A stretch of DNA of 64,000 nt. Origin: Rhododendron vialii. Taxonomy: Eukaryota > Streptophyta > Magnoliopsida > Ericales > Ericaceae. This document shows, in pieces, positions 34,742-45,804 of the stretch. The stretch is taken from positions 36,733,501-36,797,500 of the forward strand of contig NC_080567.1 of assembly GCF_030253575.1 (NCBI RefSeq). The letters run 5' to 3'. A model generated the notes under the pieces. The model did no database searches and had not been told where the DNA came from. It saw only the letters and a list, made by a program, of their open reading frames with translations. Positions within the stretch are counted from its first letter, which is position 1; every line of letters begins with the position of its first letter. The position numbers were made by a program, and so were the translations under genes.

Positions 34742-35455
34742 GAATATAAAATGAGAAAATGATTTGCTTTAAGAGCACCCAATATAATCCATTACCACCC
34801 CTAGAATTCAGAACTGAGTAACATGGGCCTTCTTCACACAATCAGATGAATGTAGACAAAAAGGGCAATCACTTGAAAGAAAGTCTTCAAATCGAATCAC
34901 TTGAGGTGAATTGCCCAATTGTGGAGGTCAAAAGAGATGGCAAGTCTCTTGCAAATGAACAAATTACTTGGTTTATTAGATTTAAAATCATTTCACTGTC
35001 AACAAAGTTAAAAGCTTTTGTAGTTCTTTTTAACAACTCAAGACTAATCCTTTTTAAGTTCTTTCAGAGAGAAGAAAAGGCACAAGACTTGGAGTTGTGA
35101 AGATTTGCAAGCTCATCTGCGGGTGCATCGGGACATTAAGAAGAATGAGCTTTATCCCTTTCTTACCATTGGCAACACATTTGGCATGTGTATTGGAGAT
35201 ATACTTACACGTTTGTTTCGCAACTTTTTTTGATTGATATAGAGTTGTTCCGAATAATTATAAATGTGCACAATCAAAGATATATAAAGTGATGGATTAA
35301 AAAACAGAAGAGGATTTAATACCAGATATGAAACAAAATAACCCGTGATCAAAGTACTGAGTGAATCTTGTCCCTCGTACAAATCCGTGAACTCGGTGAA
35401 AAATAGTTAAATTAGACTATACCTTCAAACATGAACAGGATAAAATTCGTCTACT

Positions 35456-36648
35456 CTACACCTCCTTAAGTTCATCTGGCAAATCAGAGAGGTCCTGGAA
35501 TTTATGAGCTTTTTGCCAATAGAGTGTATCATCCTGCGGAATTAGCTGCGGCAAATGACAGAAGAAAACTAAAGGTTAGAAGGGGAGTCCGGTAAAAAAG
35601 AAAAAGAGCAGAAAGGATCAGACAATTTTACAATTCAACATGAAAAAAAGAACCACAAAGAACAATTTTACAAATCATTACTAGTTCCTCTCTTTAGTAA
35701 AACCAAAGCCGGGGTTGAGTGCTCTTTGAGAGGGCCGTTAGAGTTTGTCTGGCTAATTATTAACCTCCAAAATTAATAAACGAGGCTCGACAGCCTTTCA
35801 AGATACTTTAACATGCTATCATAGTTAGGTTTTATGAGGTTTTTGAACAAGACTCTCTTAATTGAATGTCTCCTGGTTTTTGTGTGCCTCTTTTTTCATT
35901 ATGATATAGTATGTCTTATGGACCTTTTGTTGACCATATGCGGGCTAGGTTCACGTGTGCATGTGTGTAAGCGTTAATCTTGGGTTCATTAAAAACTGGA
36001 ACGAAAAGAAAAAGTAAAGAAAAGCGAAGCGAAGCAAAGGGATTAGAGAAAAATCTCACTCACAAGGGCAAGCAATGCCAGTGGCAGAACGGAGATGGCA
36101 ACAATTGCCAGGAAGGAATCGCCCACAAGAAGGAAAATATATGGAACACCAACAGATTGAACCACCAAGCACGATGAGACCAACCATGCATCACAGGGAG
36201 TTGCGATCAACTTGAACGCAGACACAAGCGTCGTAGACATGGCAGAAAGAAGCACAGTGGAAAACAGATCTTCTCTGAGGACAAGCAGGCCCACTACGAA
36301 AGCCCATGCCACGCGACCCAAAAAACGAGTTGTGCCGCGTGATTTTGCGATGGATTCTTCGAGTTTGGTACTGTTAGAGCGTAGCCATAGGATTGTAATA
36401 CGACAACAACCAGCCGACACGATGAAGCACAAAAGGCACCAAGCAATAAGGCTACGGGGAAGAGAAACCACCAAAGTTATTTCTGATACGGCCGGAAAGC
36501 AGTACTCATCACCAAGTACGTATCCAACAAGCCCGGCTCCTGAAGCCATGACTGAGAGACCAAGAAATACTAAAGTCATCATCGCTGTGTACCCTAAACA
36601 GAACATTGATTCGAAAAGAAGAACCTTAAGAGCTGTTGCACGATCCAT
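35456..36648 (-). CDS. Multi-pass membrane protein of unknown function
   Basis: Two exons on the minus strand: 36064-36648 (195 codons, start MDRATALKVLLFESMFCLGY) and 35456-35545 (30 codons), joined by GT-AG splice sites (CTT|GTGAGT and CCGCAG|CTA), 224 aa. I do not recognise the family. About five hydrophobic segments are visible, near residues 8-38, 55-80, 105-130, 133-150 and 158-193. A hydrophilic C-terminal tail carries DDTLYWQKAHKFQDLSDLPD, then ELKEV. The tail is entirely encoded by exon 2, and its composition (acidic, one Trp) looks constrained, which supports the splice. It is the only intact gene in the spacer between the two BURP/organ-specific blocks. A roughly 87-bp tandem duplication and a hAT MITE lie directly upstream. 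Confidence 0.7.
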
Positions 36649-36665
36649 GTTTCTTTTGAAACTAA

Positions 36666-36831
36666 GGAAGTACTCCACAAGAGTTCCATTATTATATACA
36701 AGGAGTTGGGATCAAAGAGATCCGTCCCCTGTTCGGATTAGGAACAGAACAAGGAAGTACAATAGTTCCATTACGTACAAGGAGTTGGGATCAAAGAGAT
36801 CCGTCTCCTGTTCGGGGATTAGGAACAGAAC
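36666..36831. repeat. Tandem duplication of about 87 bp upstream of the membrane-protein gene
   Basis: Copies starting GGAAGTAC at 36666 and 36753 share AAGGAGTTGGGATCAAAGAG, then ATCCGTC and GATTAGGAACAGAAC. The array lies within 20 bp of the start codon on the upstream side, so it doubles the leader or proximal promoter. Confidence 0.85.
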
Positions 36832-36863
36832 AGTTGTTGTTTACTACTGGCTATCGTTCTCGA

Positions 36864-37439
36864 CAGGATGTACACGGTCCGGATTGGTCTGGTTCTCTAG
36901 AAAATCAGTAATCGGACCATTTCAAACGGTTATTAAAAATTAGGAACCAAAACCTAACCAATATATACATGGAACCTAACCAGAACCAAACCGCAAGACC
37001 GGTCTGGTTTTGGTTCAGTTCCGGTTCTATCCAATAAGCATTCAAACAATTATTCACAAAATATGAACTCATAAAATTAAAGAAATAGGAAGATAATCTG
37101 CTGAAATAGGAAATGAATGAAGAAAATAAAAGCTTTCTTAATAAATGAAATTTTATCTCTAAATAAATTAAGTTTAGCAAGGAAATGATTAACCTACCAA
37201 ATTCAAATACATATTTAATTACACACATATGTATATCTATATTTATCTTAGTTTTAAACGGTCCGATTTGGTTCTAACTACGGTTCATTAATTGAGAACC
37301 AGTAACCGAATCAAAATTAACGGTTCTTCTTTTTTTGGAACCATAACCTGATCGTAAAACCACAAAATCGGACCAAATAGGACGGTTCAGTCTGGATCGG
37401 ACTCAGTTTACTGTTCGGACGGTTTTCTTAACACCCCTG
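36864..37439. mobile_element. hAT-type MITE (576 bp)
   Basis: The left end CAGGATGTACACGGTCCGGA and the right end TTCGGACGGTTTTCTTAACA, closing with CCCCTG, form an imperfect inverted repeat. Near-perfect 8-bp target copies GTTCTCGA / GTTCTCGG lie at 36856-36863 and 37440-37447. The interior iterates GGTTCGGTTC-like motifs in both orientations. No transposase frame was found. Confidence 0.8.
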
Positions 37440-37469
37440 GTTCTCGGATAAAGCTTAAAGAAATACTAA

Positions 37470-37668
37470 TGCTCTGTTTGGAAGTTAGGAAAATGAGAGA
37501 GGAAAAGAAGAAAAAAAATGAGGGCGAAACGGAAGAAAATGTGAGGAAAAGTTTCACTGTTCAGAAAACTTGAATTTGTAATTTTCTCTCCAAACCAAAC
37601 AATAAAACAGTAAATTTTTTTACCTTTTCTTTCTTTTTTCTCACTTTTTCTAAGTTCCAAACAAAGCA
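37470..37668. mobile_element. Tourist-like MITE (PIF/Harbinger type)
   Basis: Ends TGCTCTGTTTGGAAGTTAG and CTAAGTTCCAAACAAAGCA are inverted repeats, and TAA is duplicated on both sides (37467-37469, 37669-37671), as expected for Harbinger-type MITEs. Length 199 bp. Confidence 0.85.
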
Positions 37669-37858
37669 TAAAAGAAAGGGAGATGAAAGTACATTATGCA
37701 CGAAAATTCAATATATTTTCGTTCAAAAATTGTACTTATTATCATGATAGACAACCATTTAGGAACAGTTCGGAAAAATCTTAAAATACACCAAAAATTT
37801 AAACTCAATATCTAATAGGCACTTATATTTTAATACGGAGTGTTTCACACGAGGACAA

Positions 37859-38021
37859 CCGCATTTTAAGCTAAAATGCGGACTACTGTTTTGCCTGTTG
37901 GATTGTGTTTCAAATGGTCGAGATTCGTGAATAATCTATTCGTGCGAATAGATTGTCCGCAAATCTTGACCATTCAAAACACAATCCAACGGCAGCTGAG
38001 TAGTTCGCATTTTAAATGCGG
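37859..38021. mobile_element. Foldback element, near-perfect 163-bp hairpin
   Basis: The two arms (37859-37925 and 37961-38021) are complementary along almost their full length, sharing GTTGGATTGTGTTT and CCGCATTTTAA, with a loop of about 35 bp. The sequence is all arm and loop, with no coding content. Confidence 0.8.
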
Positions 38022-38131
38022 GGTCCGTTTCTATTTTAATAAGCTTCAATTTTACACCCAAAGTAATGTTCTGTGAGTCAATTAAACCCCTACCTTCTCA
38101 ATCAGTTAAATAAAAAAAAAAAAATTATTAC

Positions 38132-38225
38132 TTGATAAAGTTTAAACCATGGGGGGTAACCACACATAGCATGAGGGGTTGATAAAGTTTAAACCATGGG
38201 GGGTAACCACACATAGCATGAGGGG
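38132..38225. repeat. 47-bp exact tandem duplication
   Basis: Two identical 47-bp copies (38132-38178, 38179-38225) start TTGATAAAGTTTAAACC and end CATAGCATGAGGGG. Confidence 0.96.
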
Positions 38226-39279
38226 TCAAGTGGACTTTGCCTCAAAAAAAAGTCCCTTTCCAAAACAAGCCTTAGTTTAGAAACCTTAAGTAAAAGAGTG
38301 TACGCTGCTACGAAAAAGCTACTTGTACCGACAGGTTCCCTACCAATGGGTACCGACGGGCACGCGGGGCCCATTCTGAATTCCGCACGTATAATCCAAG
38401 TAGATCAATAATTTATAAAAAAACCCGAGTGGGCCTTATGAAAGATCCTAAAATCTGAATGAAAAAAGAAGAAGATTGGATCGAGTACCTACACATATTG
38501 GATTGAGCTAATTTTTTACGAACCCATTTGAATTTTTTTTTTAATTATTGATAGGCTCGGATCATTCGTGCGGGATCCAGAATGGACCCCATGTGCCTGT
38601 TGGTGCAAGTAGCACGGCTCATGTTGTTAAACTCCAGTTCAACTTGGGTCGTAGTACATTTTTTGTTTTTGCAAAGCAGTGTTAATCCTTATGTAAGTGA
38701 GGGATAAGACGAAAACTTACGTGAGAGCTCTATTTAGGATCATGATGGAATTTATCCTAAAAAGGATATGTATAAGGGTATCTTCTTCAATCAATTGGGA
38801 CTAATTAAGTTGGTCAAGACTCTTGTAACTTACTATGAGGTTTTCTTTCCTATAATGGGCTTATCTTCCATATTGGTTGAAAATTGAATTATTGGCCTTG
38901 GTTGGTTATATTGTGGACTCTCACAATTAATGTAGTGTCCTAGTACTTTTACTTCATATGTGATGTAAGAGTATCCACAATAGCATAACCAAAACTACAA
39001 GATTTTTAAAGTTAACAATATTTGTTCAAAAAAATGCTCACAATAGTATAACTAAACTCAACAAACCCTTAACTAATAACCAAATTTTGGCATTTGAATA
39101 ATCAAAACTAACAACTTTTTTCTCTTTGAATAATCAAATTAAGTGAGAACCACACACTCTCTCTTTCATTTCTTTCTTTCTCTCTTCTCCATCACTATTA
39201 TTTACATTTATTTTCAACTTTTTCTATCTCTCGCTGCTATGAATGAATGAATGATTAACTTTCATTGGGAATTGGAATG

Positions 39280-41015
39280 TGATAAGCACCTAATAATGCA
39301 TATTCTTGGTGCTTCAGTCCTCTAGTATGTTGTGTTTTTACATATATGTTGTCGTTTTTATGCGATATTGCACGTAAGGTATTTTTGTATGTGTTTTAGG
39401 TAAAACGTGCTAATAAGGCGATTTTGTACGTCAAGAGACATTCCGGAATGTCACCAAGAGTTCAAGTGCCCGGCAACATATGGTCATTGTCACCGGAGCC
39501 TAACGGTGTTGCAAGAAGCTTCAGTGGACGGCCGATGGTCAATAATGTCACGAAGCGTGCCAAGGCTTCGGAAGTAATGCAAATGCATCGAGGATGGCCC
39601 TCGAGGATATCTGAGACTCCAAGGCCACTAGGGACACCTCCGCTAAGTCCCGTTGATTATGTAATGAAGCATCGGAAGGCCATTGGACTACAAGAAGGCT
39701 TGGTGAACCAAGCTGTTCAGTTCTACAGTTTTCACACAGAGGTACCAATACCTCATTTTTTAGGTATTGGTACCATCATGCCGAATTGGAAGACGGTTCA
39801 GTTGGTACCAATACCTCATTTTTTAGGTATTGGTACCAAAGCCCGTAGTGCAGATTTTTGTTAACTTTTTCAACTTTCCATTTATAGAAAGTTTCTACTT
39901 TTAGAATGTTTTTGGGATCTTTTGGGAATCTTTTGGTCCATTTTATGGCTGATTTGTAAGACCTATAAATAGCTTTGTAAGCCATTGATGGCCATAGATA
40001 GATAGATAGATAGTTTTTAGGCCTAAAGTTTTCTAGTTTTTTTTCTCTAGGTTTCTCCATAGCTTTGTTCAAGCTTTTCTTGTCATTTCCTTCAAGAACA
40101 CTTCAAGGTATTAGTTATATGTTTAATTCTCAAGTATTAATGTTGTAGCTATGGTTTGGATCTTCTATAAAATCTAGTTTATTTTCGTTTTTATCGGTGA
40201 ATCATGTTTTTCATGCTTAACTCTTTTTCTAGTCTTTTTGCTATGTGTGAGTAGTTGATTAGGCTTGGCATCGGGGTGATTAACGCCTCGTGACTTAGGG
40301 TTAATTTTGCTCTTCTCAACTTAAGACTTGAGGTTTGGTTTGTAAATGTGTGTGGTTTGCCTTTTATGTAACAAAACTTGTCGATGTTAACCTCCGGTGA
40401 TCATATGCTTGCACATATGGTTCCGTGAGCTATGTCTCGACTCGTGTTTGCCAGAAGAACCAAAGAACTTACTCGCTTTCCAAACCATGCTTCTAGTTCT
40501 TGACCTTGATATTTAGTTTGAATGCAAGTCTTGGCGTTGTTAATCTCCGGTGATCATGTGCTCGCTCATATGGTTCCGTGAGCGATGTCACGCCTTGTGT
40601 TTATCTTGTTATTCAAACTCTATATTGAGTCTAACCATTTTCACTGCTAAACCTTCCGGTTGATAACCTATGCCGTGTGATTCAACCGTGTTTTCATTTG
40701 AGAAAAGTTGATTGGCTTAAGTTACGGGTGTTATGAACTTCTTTGCCTTGCCACTTTTAATTCTTAGTCCGAACTCATTTTCTAGTCTTTTTCATAAGGG
40801 TATTTCTCACATTTCAAAGGAAAACTAAAAGTTGGCCGCCTTAACGCCACAAACCCTTACATCTACAATCCGAACAAGCTATATTCGAACTCCCTGTGGA
40901 TCGACTCGGACTTCCTCACTATACTATGCAAATCTTTAGTTGTAGTCCGGTTAATAAATAATTGAATTTGACGGCCGTTTGGTAAACTTCAACGACTACT
41001 GAATGGGCGCAATCA
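39280..41015. mobile_element. Solo LTR, 1736 bp
   Basis: The element starts TGATAAGCAC and ends GCGCAATCA (TGAT...ATCA termini). It is flanked by the perfect 5-bp duplication GAATG (39275-39279 and 41016-41020), the signature of LTR-element integration. No internal gag or pol is present and only one LTR is found, so it is a solo LTR left by recombination. It contains two identical hairpins (GGTACCAATACCT...AGGTATTGGTACC) near 39743 and 39805. It also has a diverged tandem pair around CTCCGGTGATCAT...GGTTCCGTGAGC (40391 and 40540), and a stretch CTCCCTGTGGATCGACTCGG near 40890. Length and internal repeats suggest a large Ty3/gypsy (Tat/Athila-like) family; the family call is inference. Confidence 0.88.
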
Positions 41016-41060
41016 GAATGTTCTAAATCTCATGTTTTTCTGGATACTTGCCACGACACC

Positions 41061-41761
41061 TGTTTGTCTTTTGTTTTACTTGTTGTCGATGGTCGACAGA
41101 AAAATATTCTAAGTATTGGAATGTTGATGTTTGTGGTAGTGAAGTTTGGGTTCTTGCCGTATTTTAGGACATCTCTGGAAGCAAACGTAATGAAGTGAAT
41201 GGAAATGTAAGAAGAATAACAAATAAACTTTATTATACTTCAAAGTAGAAGTCGGTCGACAGTGAGAACATAATTGAGTGGATAGTTACGTTACAAGCTA
41301 CTCTTAGAGTAAGAAAAGTAAAGTACAGATACAAAGTAGAAGCCTTTGGGCGATTGTGTTGGGGTTCTAAATGTCTTCTGTTCTTGTATTTATAGGCTGT
41401 CTTCTTGACTTGAAATTTAAACTTAACAAAGTTCCCACTTTAAATTTGAATCAAGCGGTTACTTCTTTTGTTCTTCCTCTTCTTTCTCCACATTCTGAGA
41501 CAGGTAGTTATCCGGCATGATGCCACATTGTGCACGTCTTTTTCAACTGCTTTCGTCGACTGTCTCAACCACGATTTGCTTGCTCTCCACCATCTGACAT
41601 GTGTCCCAGGTTATGAAAACACATTTTTAATAGTCGATCGGTTTGTTCGATTCTCCGACATGCATAAATTATGCTCAAACTAGTCTAAATATTGTTGACA
41701 CGTGTCACGATTTGACCTAGTCGATCAATATTAACTAATTTACTAAATTATGGTGTAAACA
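41061..41761 (-). mobile_element. Probable second solo LTR, reverse orientation
   Basis: The element starts TGTTTGTC and ends GGTGTAAACA on the plus strand; on the minus strand it begins TGTTTACACC. Flanks ACACC and GCACC match at four of five bases. Read on the minus strand it has a TATA box (CCTATAAATACAAG, about 41390) and then AATAAAG near 41229, as an LTR promoter and polyadenylation region should. No internal coding region remains. Confidence 0.65.
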
Positions 41762-41880
41762 GCACCCTTTCTGGCTTGATTCATCTAACTGCTCAACTTC
41801 AACAGATTTTTGCCTGGAATCAATCATTACTCGCAAACTAGGTGGAATAATGTGCAGAAAGCACAAGGAGAGAAGTTCTG

Positions 41881-42051
41881 TTGAGGGCGGCGAAGTGGAC
41901 GCCAGCGGAGGGGATGAGGGTGGTTGAGGCGGTGGAAGGTGGGTCGGAGGAGACGGTTGCGGCGGCAGTGAGGTTGGGGGAGGAGTTGGCTGGGAGGAAG
42001 TGGGATGGACACGTGTACGGTCAAATTCGGATGGCTGTATTTGTGGATTTG
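41881..42051 (+). pseudogene. GC-rich exon-like fragment, unrecognised
   Basis: A short island with GC content far above its surroundings has a frame reading AAKWTPAEGMRVVEAVEGGS, then EETVAAAVRLGEELAGRKWD and GHVYGQIRMAVFVDL, ending at a consensus donor (TTG|GTGAGT, 42051-42057). It looks like a real exon, but no start, partner exon or upstream acceptor is convincing. It may be a captured or orphaned piece of a gene. I cannot name the source family. Confidence 0.35.
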
Positions 42052-44481
42052 GTGAGTGTCGTCTGATTTGACGAGGAAAAAGACAGCGACGCTGATTTTA
42101 GCATTATTGTTTTGAAATAAACTACAAAAATCAAATAATGGAAATTTATGATTTAAGTTTTTTTTTTTATCAGTATCTATTTCTAGTTTGTGCAGCTATC
42201 ATTATTTTCTGTACACTAACACATTCCAATTGATAACTGTGATGCAATTTTATTTTCTGATGTTCAGTGTTAGTCTTAGAAACATGAAGGTTTAATTAGA
42301 GATTTTGAGGAAATAGATTATAAAGTGTTTTGCAGCTTTCTTTCCAGCCTCTCTCTGATGCTAGAATATCTGGCTTTCACGGCTTCCATTTGTGGTATAA
42401 TTTTTCCTGTTCTATCCCTATGTTAAGCATCCAATTCTTCATATGTGTCCGGAAGCAGACAGCAACAGTGGCAATTACCTATGCAAGTGTTTTCCAGCAT
42501 AGATATTGCCGGCGTATTACATCCAGATGTATTAGTAGACCTGTTACATGTTACCATTCCTGACGATAGTATCTGTTTATGAAACAAGAAGATGCTCTCA
42601 ATTCCACGAGATAATGAAGCCAGACTTATATTACACCACATGGCCAGTGAAAGGCACTTGCACTCTGAGGTTGTGTTTTGTATGCTAGAATGACTTTGGA
42701 AAGAAATGGAATGATCATTCATTAGCCTCTCAATGGAACTTCCATTTACCTAAATCGGTAAACGATGATCCCCTTCAACATTGTCATTTTCTAGAAAACC
42801 AAGCGTCGGAATGAGAATTGGGATGGAATGGCCATTTCATTTTAGCTTTTCAGTTGAATTGCTATGAATAAACCGTCGAACTGTTATAACAACAACGAAA
42901 CTATGCAAAGTGCAATATTTGTCAATTGAAGTTCACTAATCATGGCCGACCCAGTCCCATTCTGGGTCTTCAACATTTATGACAAAATGTCTCCCTAACA
43001 ACCCTTCTTTAATCTTGAAAGACCTCAAGTTGTTAAACAGGAAAGTACGAGTATTTTAGAACTTGAACTGCTGTAATGGATTGTATTTTCTCTCGTCCTT
43101 TCAGTGCGACAGACACCACAACAGTAGTTACACCTGCAGCTGGACCCGTGATTTGAATTTTCACCATTGACTCTTCGATTGCTACAAGTTCACCAGATCC
43201 GTCCTTTTTTCTGTCTAGGTATGGCCTCATTTTTTAAGAACCTAAATGAAACAAATGGAATGTACTTCATTGATTTGGGCACAGACAATCAAGTACACTA
43301 CAAACTATACAAGCTTCTTTATGGACACAATAAAAACATTAAATCAAGTAGCGACTCAAGAATATGTTGTTGATGTCGAGGAAAAACTTTCATAAAATAT
43401 TACCAAACTATACCAGTTTTCAGGACAAACTTTTTTTGCTATGCGCAGTGAAGCTGGTAAGACACTAAAAAGAGCTGTTCAAAATCTAGTCAGGACATTC
43501 TGCTCTCATTAAGTGTCGGCGCGCTTCTCTCTAGCTATACTATGTCCGCTCATATCTCCTCCAATAACATAATAGAGTGCACTAGAATTTTATCATCTAC
43601 AATCCTGTAGCCCTGTGTGACTCAAAATCAGGATTCTTAGTATAGAAGCGTATCGACCAACATATAAGAATTTTGGACCTCCAATACCAACATTTCCATG
43701 ACACCAGCTGATACTGTGCTATACCTGATGACGTATGGACGTATGAGCAATATAGATACATATTCCCAATACCTTATTCAAAACAATGCTGAAACTCTGG
43801 TCAAACTAAAACAAGAGCTAGGCCCATATAAATATACTTGCTTCTCCCAAGATTCATCACTTTCAAGGCATAATGTTTAACATAGATGATGAGAGGCAGT
43901 TTTTTTACCTCTAGTTTCTTGCTTAAAGAATGGAATTCTACTGCTATTACCCTTGTTCCTAAGACTAGTTCTCCCACAAATATAAGCCCAAAATCATCAT
44001 TTGCTAAACAGAGAGAGATTTATACACGATGCTAAATCAATGTTATGTTAACTCTAACCAACAACAATATACACCAGGCATACAATTTAGGCATACAATT
44101 TTTAGCCTGACAGTTAAAACCATCTCAATTCACACGGCTCAGATTGGTTAGCAGATTTTCTTCTGATAAGAAAAACCAAAGCGCTCTGTTCTGAGAGAAT
44201 CCATAGAAGCACATCTACTAAAAGAAATGAAAAGTGAAAGTTTTGGTGATAAAGACAAGAATAGGCAAAAATAATAATAATAATTCAAGCACCAACAAAG
44301 AAGATCGAGTTGAATTAAATTATGTAACATAAAATGATGAAATCCATAGCCTAATTTGAACCAGTACAATGCGGATAAAAATCGAGATTTTACATACCTA
44401 AGATGTGACCAGCCAGAATGAATTCGCAGAGAATTGACCGTCGTTTGTGACCCGAAGATGCGGTGAGATAAAATATGCATA

Positions 44482-44484
<3 letters not shown>

Positions 44485-44521
<37 letters not shown>
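44485..44521. repeat. (GA)n microsatellite
   Basis: About 18 GA units. The matching place in copy 1 (about 21195-21220) has only a short, broken run, so this tract expanded after the duplication. Confidence 0.95.
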
Positions 44522-44524
<3 letters not shown>

Positions 44525-45804
44525 TCAGAGAGAGTACATGGGGACGACGACCTGTGAGATATCTTCCTCACCTTGGCGACGTCCTTGCCTCTGGAAGTGG
44601 AGGTCCATGAAAACGACGTCGTCGAATTTCGTTCAGACTTCGCAACTTCAGACTGAGAAGTCCTACAAGACATGTAATTGGTAAATTGCAAACTCGTTCT
44701 GGGTTTATTTGTTGATCGAAAATGTTCAGTTGGTAGAAATTGACAAAAACTCAAACCTTGATGAAGATCATGTTCGTCGGATGTTAACCAATACACAATC
44801 GGAGACGATATTTGCGGATTTACTTTTGTAAAAATAGATTTGTCCACACTTGATAAAACCCACATCATCAAAACGACGCTGTCTATTCAAAGATCCCATT
44901 CCAGGAACTATGAAGTCGAATTGGTAAAATTGCAAACTCGTGCAGGGTTCATTTCTTGATCGAGACTGTTGAAGTTGTAGAGATTTCAAGAAGATAAACT
45001 TTGTCGAAGATCATGTTAATCGGACTTCGATTGATACATAATCGGAGATGATTTTGTCAAATTTATTTTTCTGAAAATAGACTTGGCCACACTTGATCAT
45101 ACCCACTCCATTACGGAATACAAATTCGCTCATCCGAGGGAAAGGGAGGGGGTGGGGAGAGAGAAAATGTGGCGGTTCGTTCGTCAGAGGAAGCTATGGA
45201 AGGAAGGAATTGATGGGATCGATCTCATTGCCATAGTAACAGACAGGTCTCTTCTAATCTTCCGCTGTTTGATTGTGTGTACTAGCTTTCATTGTTCTTA
45301 ATTCGTTGATGAAGGTGTATTTGCACCCATTAAGGTGTATTTGTAGAGAATTTTGAGGCTTGAATTGAGTGGATCCCTAGCCTTGTTGGCTTTGGCTTCC
45401 TCTATGCATGTAGCATTTTTTTCGTGATGCCTTTCATTTCTTCAACAAATCTCTGTGTAAGACAATGATACCTTCCCAGGAAACATAACGCAATGAGCCA
45501 TTGTATTATACCAGGTAGAAACCAAAGACGGCTTATTAGGTAGAAGAAGCTGAATGGAAAACAAAAAAGGAAAGCAAAGTTAGCTGTCTTTTGGTATGAA
45601 ACTATTTCTTCGGGGAAATGCGAAAAGATTGATGTATAGGCCATATGTTGTCGTACCCAATGATCCGGATTATTTCACTTTTTACACTCTTGATCACAGA
45701 GTACTTAGGATAACACGATATTTGTTTCAATGGACACAAGCACTAGTAAAATGCTAGAACAAGAGAATGAATGATCACACTCCAACTATAAGACTAAGAT
45801 CAAA

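Larger units (their letters stand above)
28176..35455. other. Gene-poor spacer between duplicated blocks
   Basis: No gene could be supported over these 7.3 kb. Contents recognised: a SINE-like segment (29.2-29.4 kb), a MITE (29.8-30.0 kb), part of a DNA-element end with GAGCCGGCCCTG near 31126, a short direct duplication around TTAGATATTTCCACTTTGTCAAG (32697 and 32757), a long CT microsatellite (33.6 kb), and a glycine-rich minus-strand frame (34.5-34.7 kb). Confidence 0.55.

Noticed and set aside
36212-36943. 243-codon plus-strand frame
   Set aside because: It lies antisense to the membrane-protein exon and runs into the tandem repeat; it is a shadow of the minus-strand gene.
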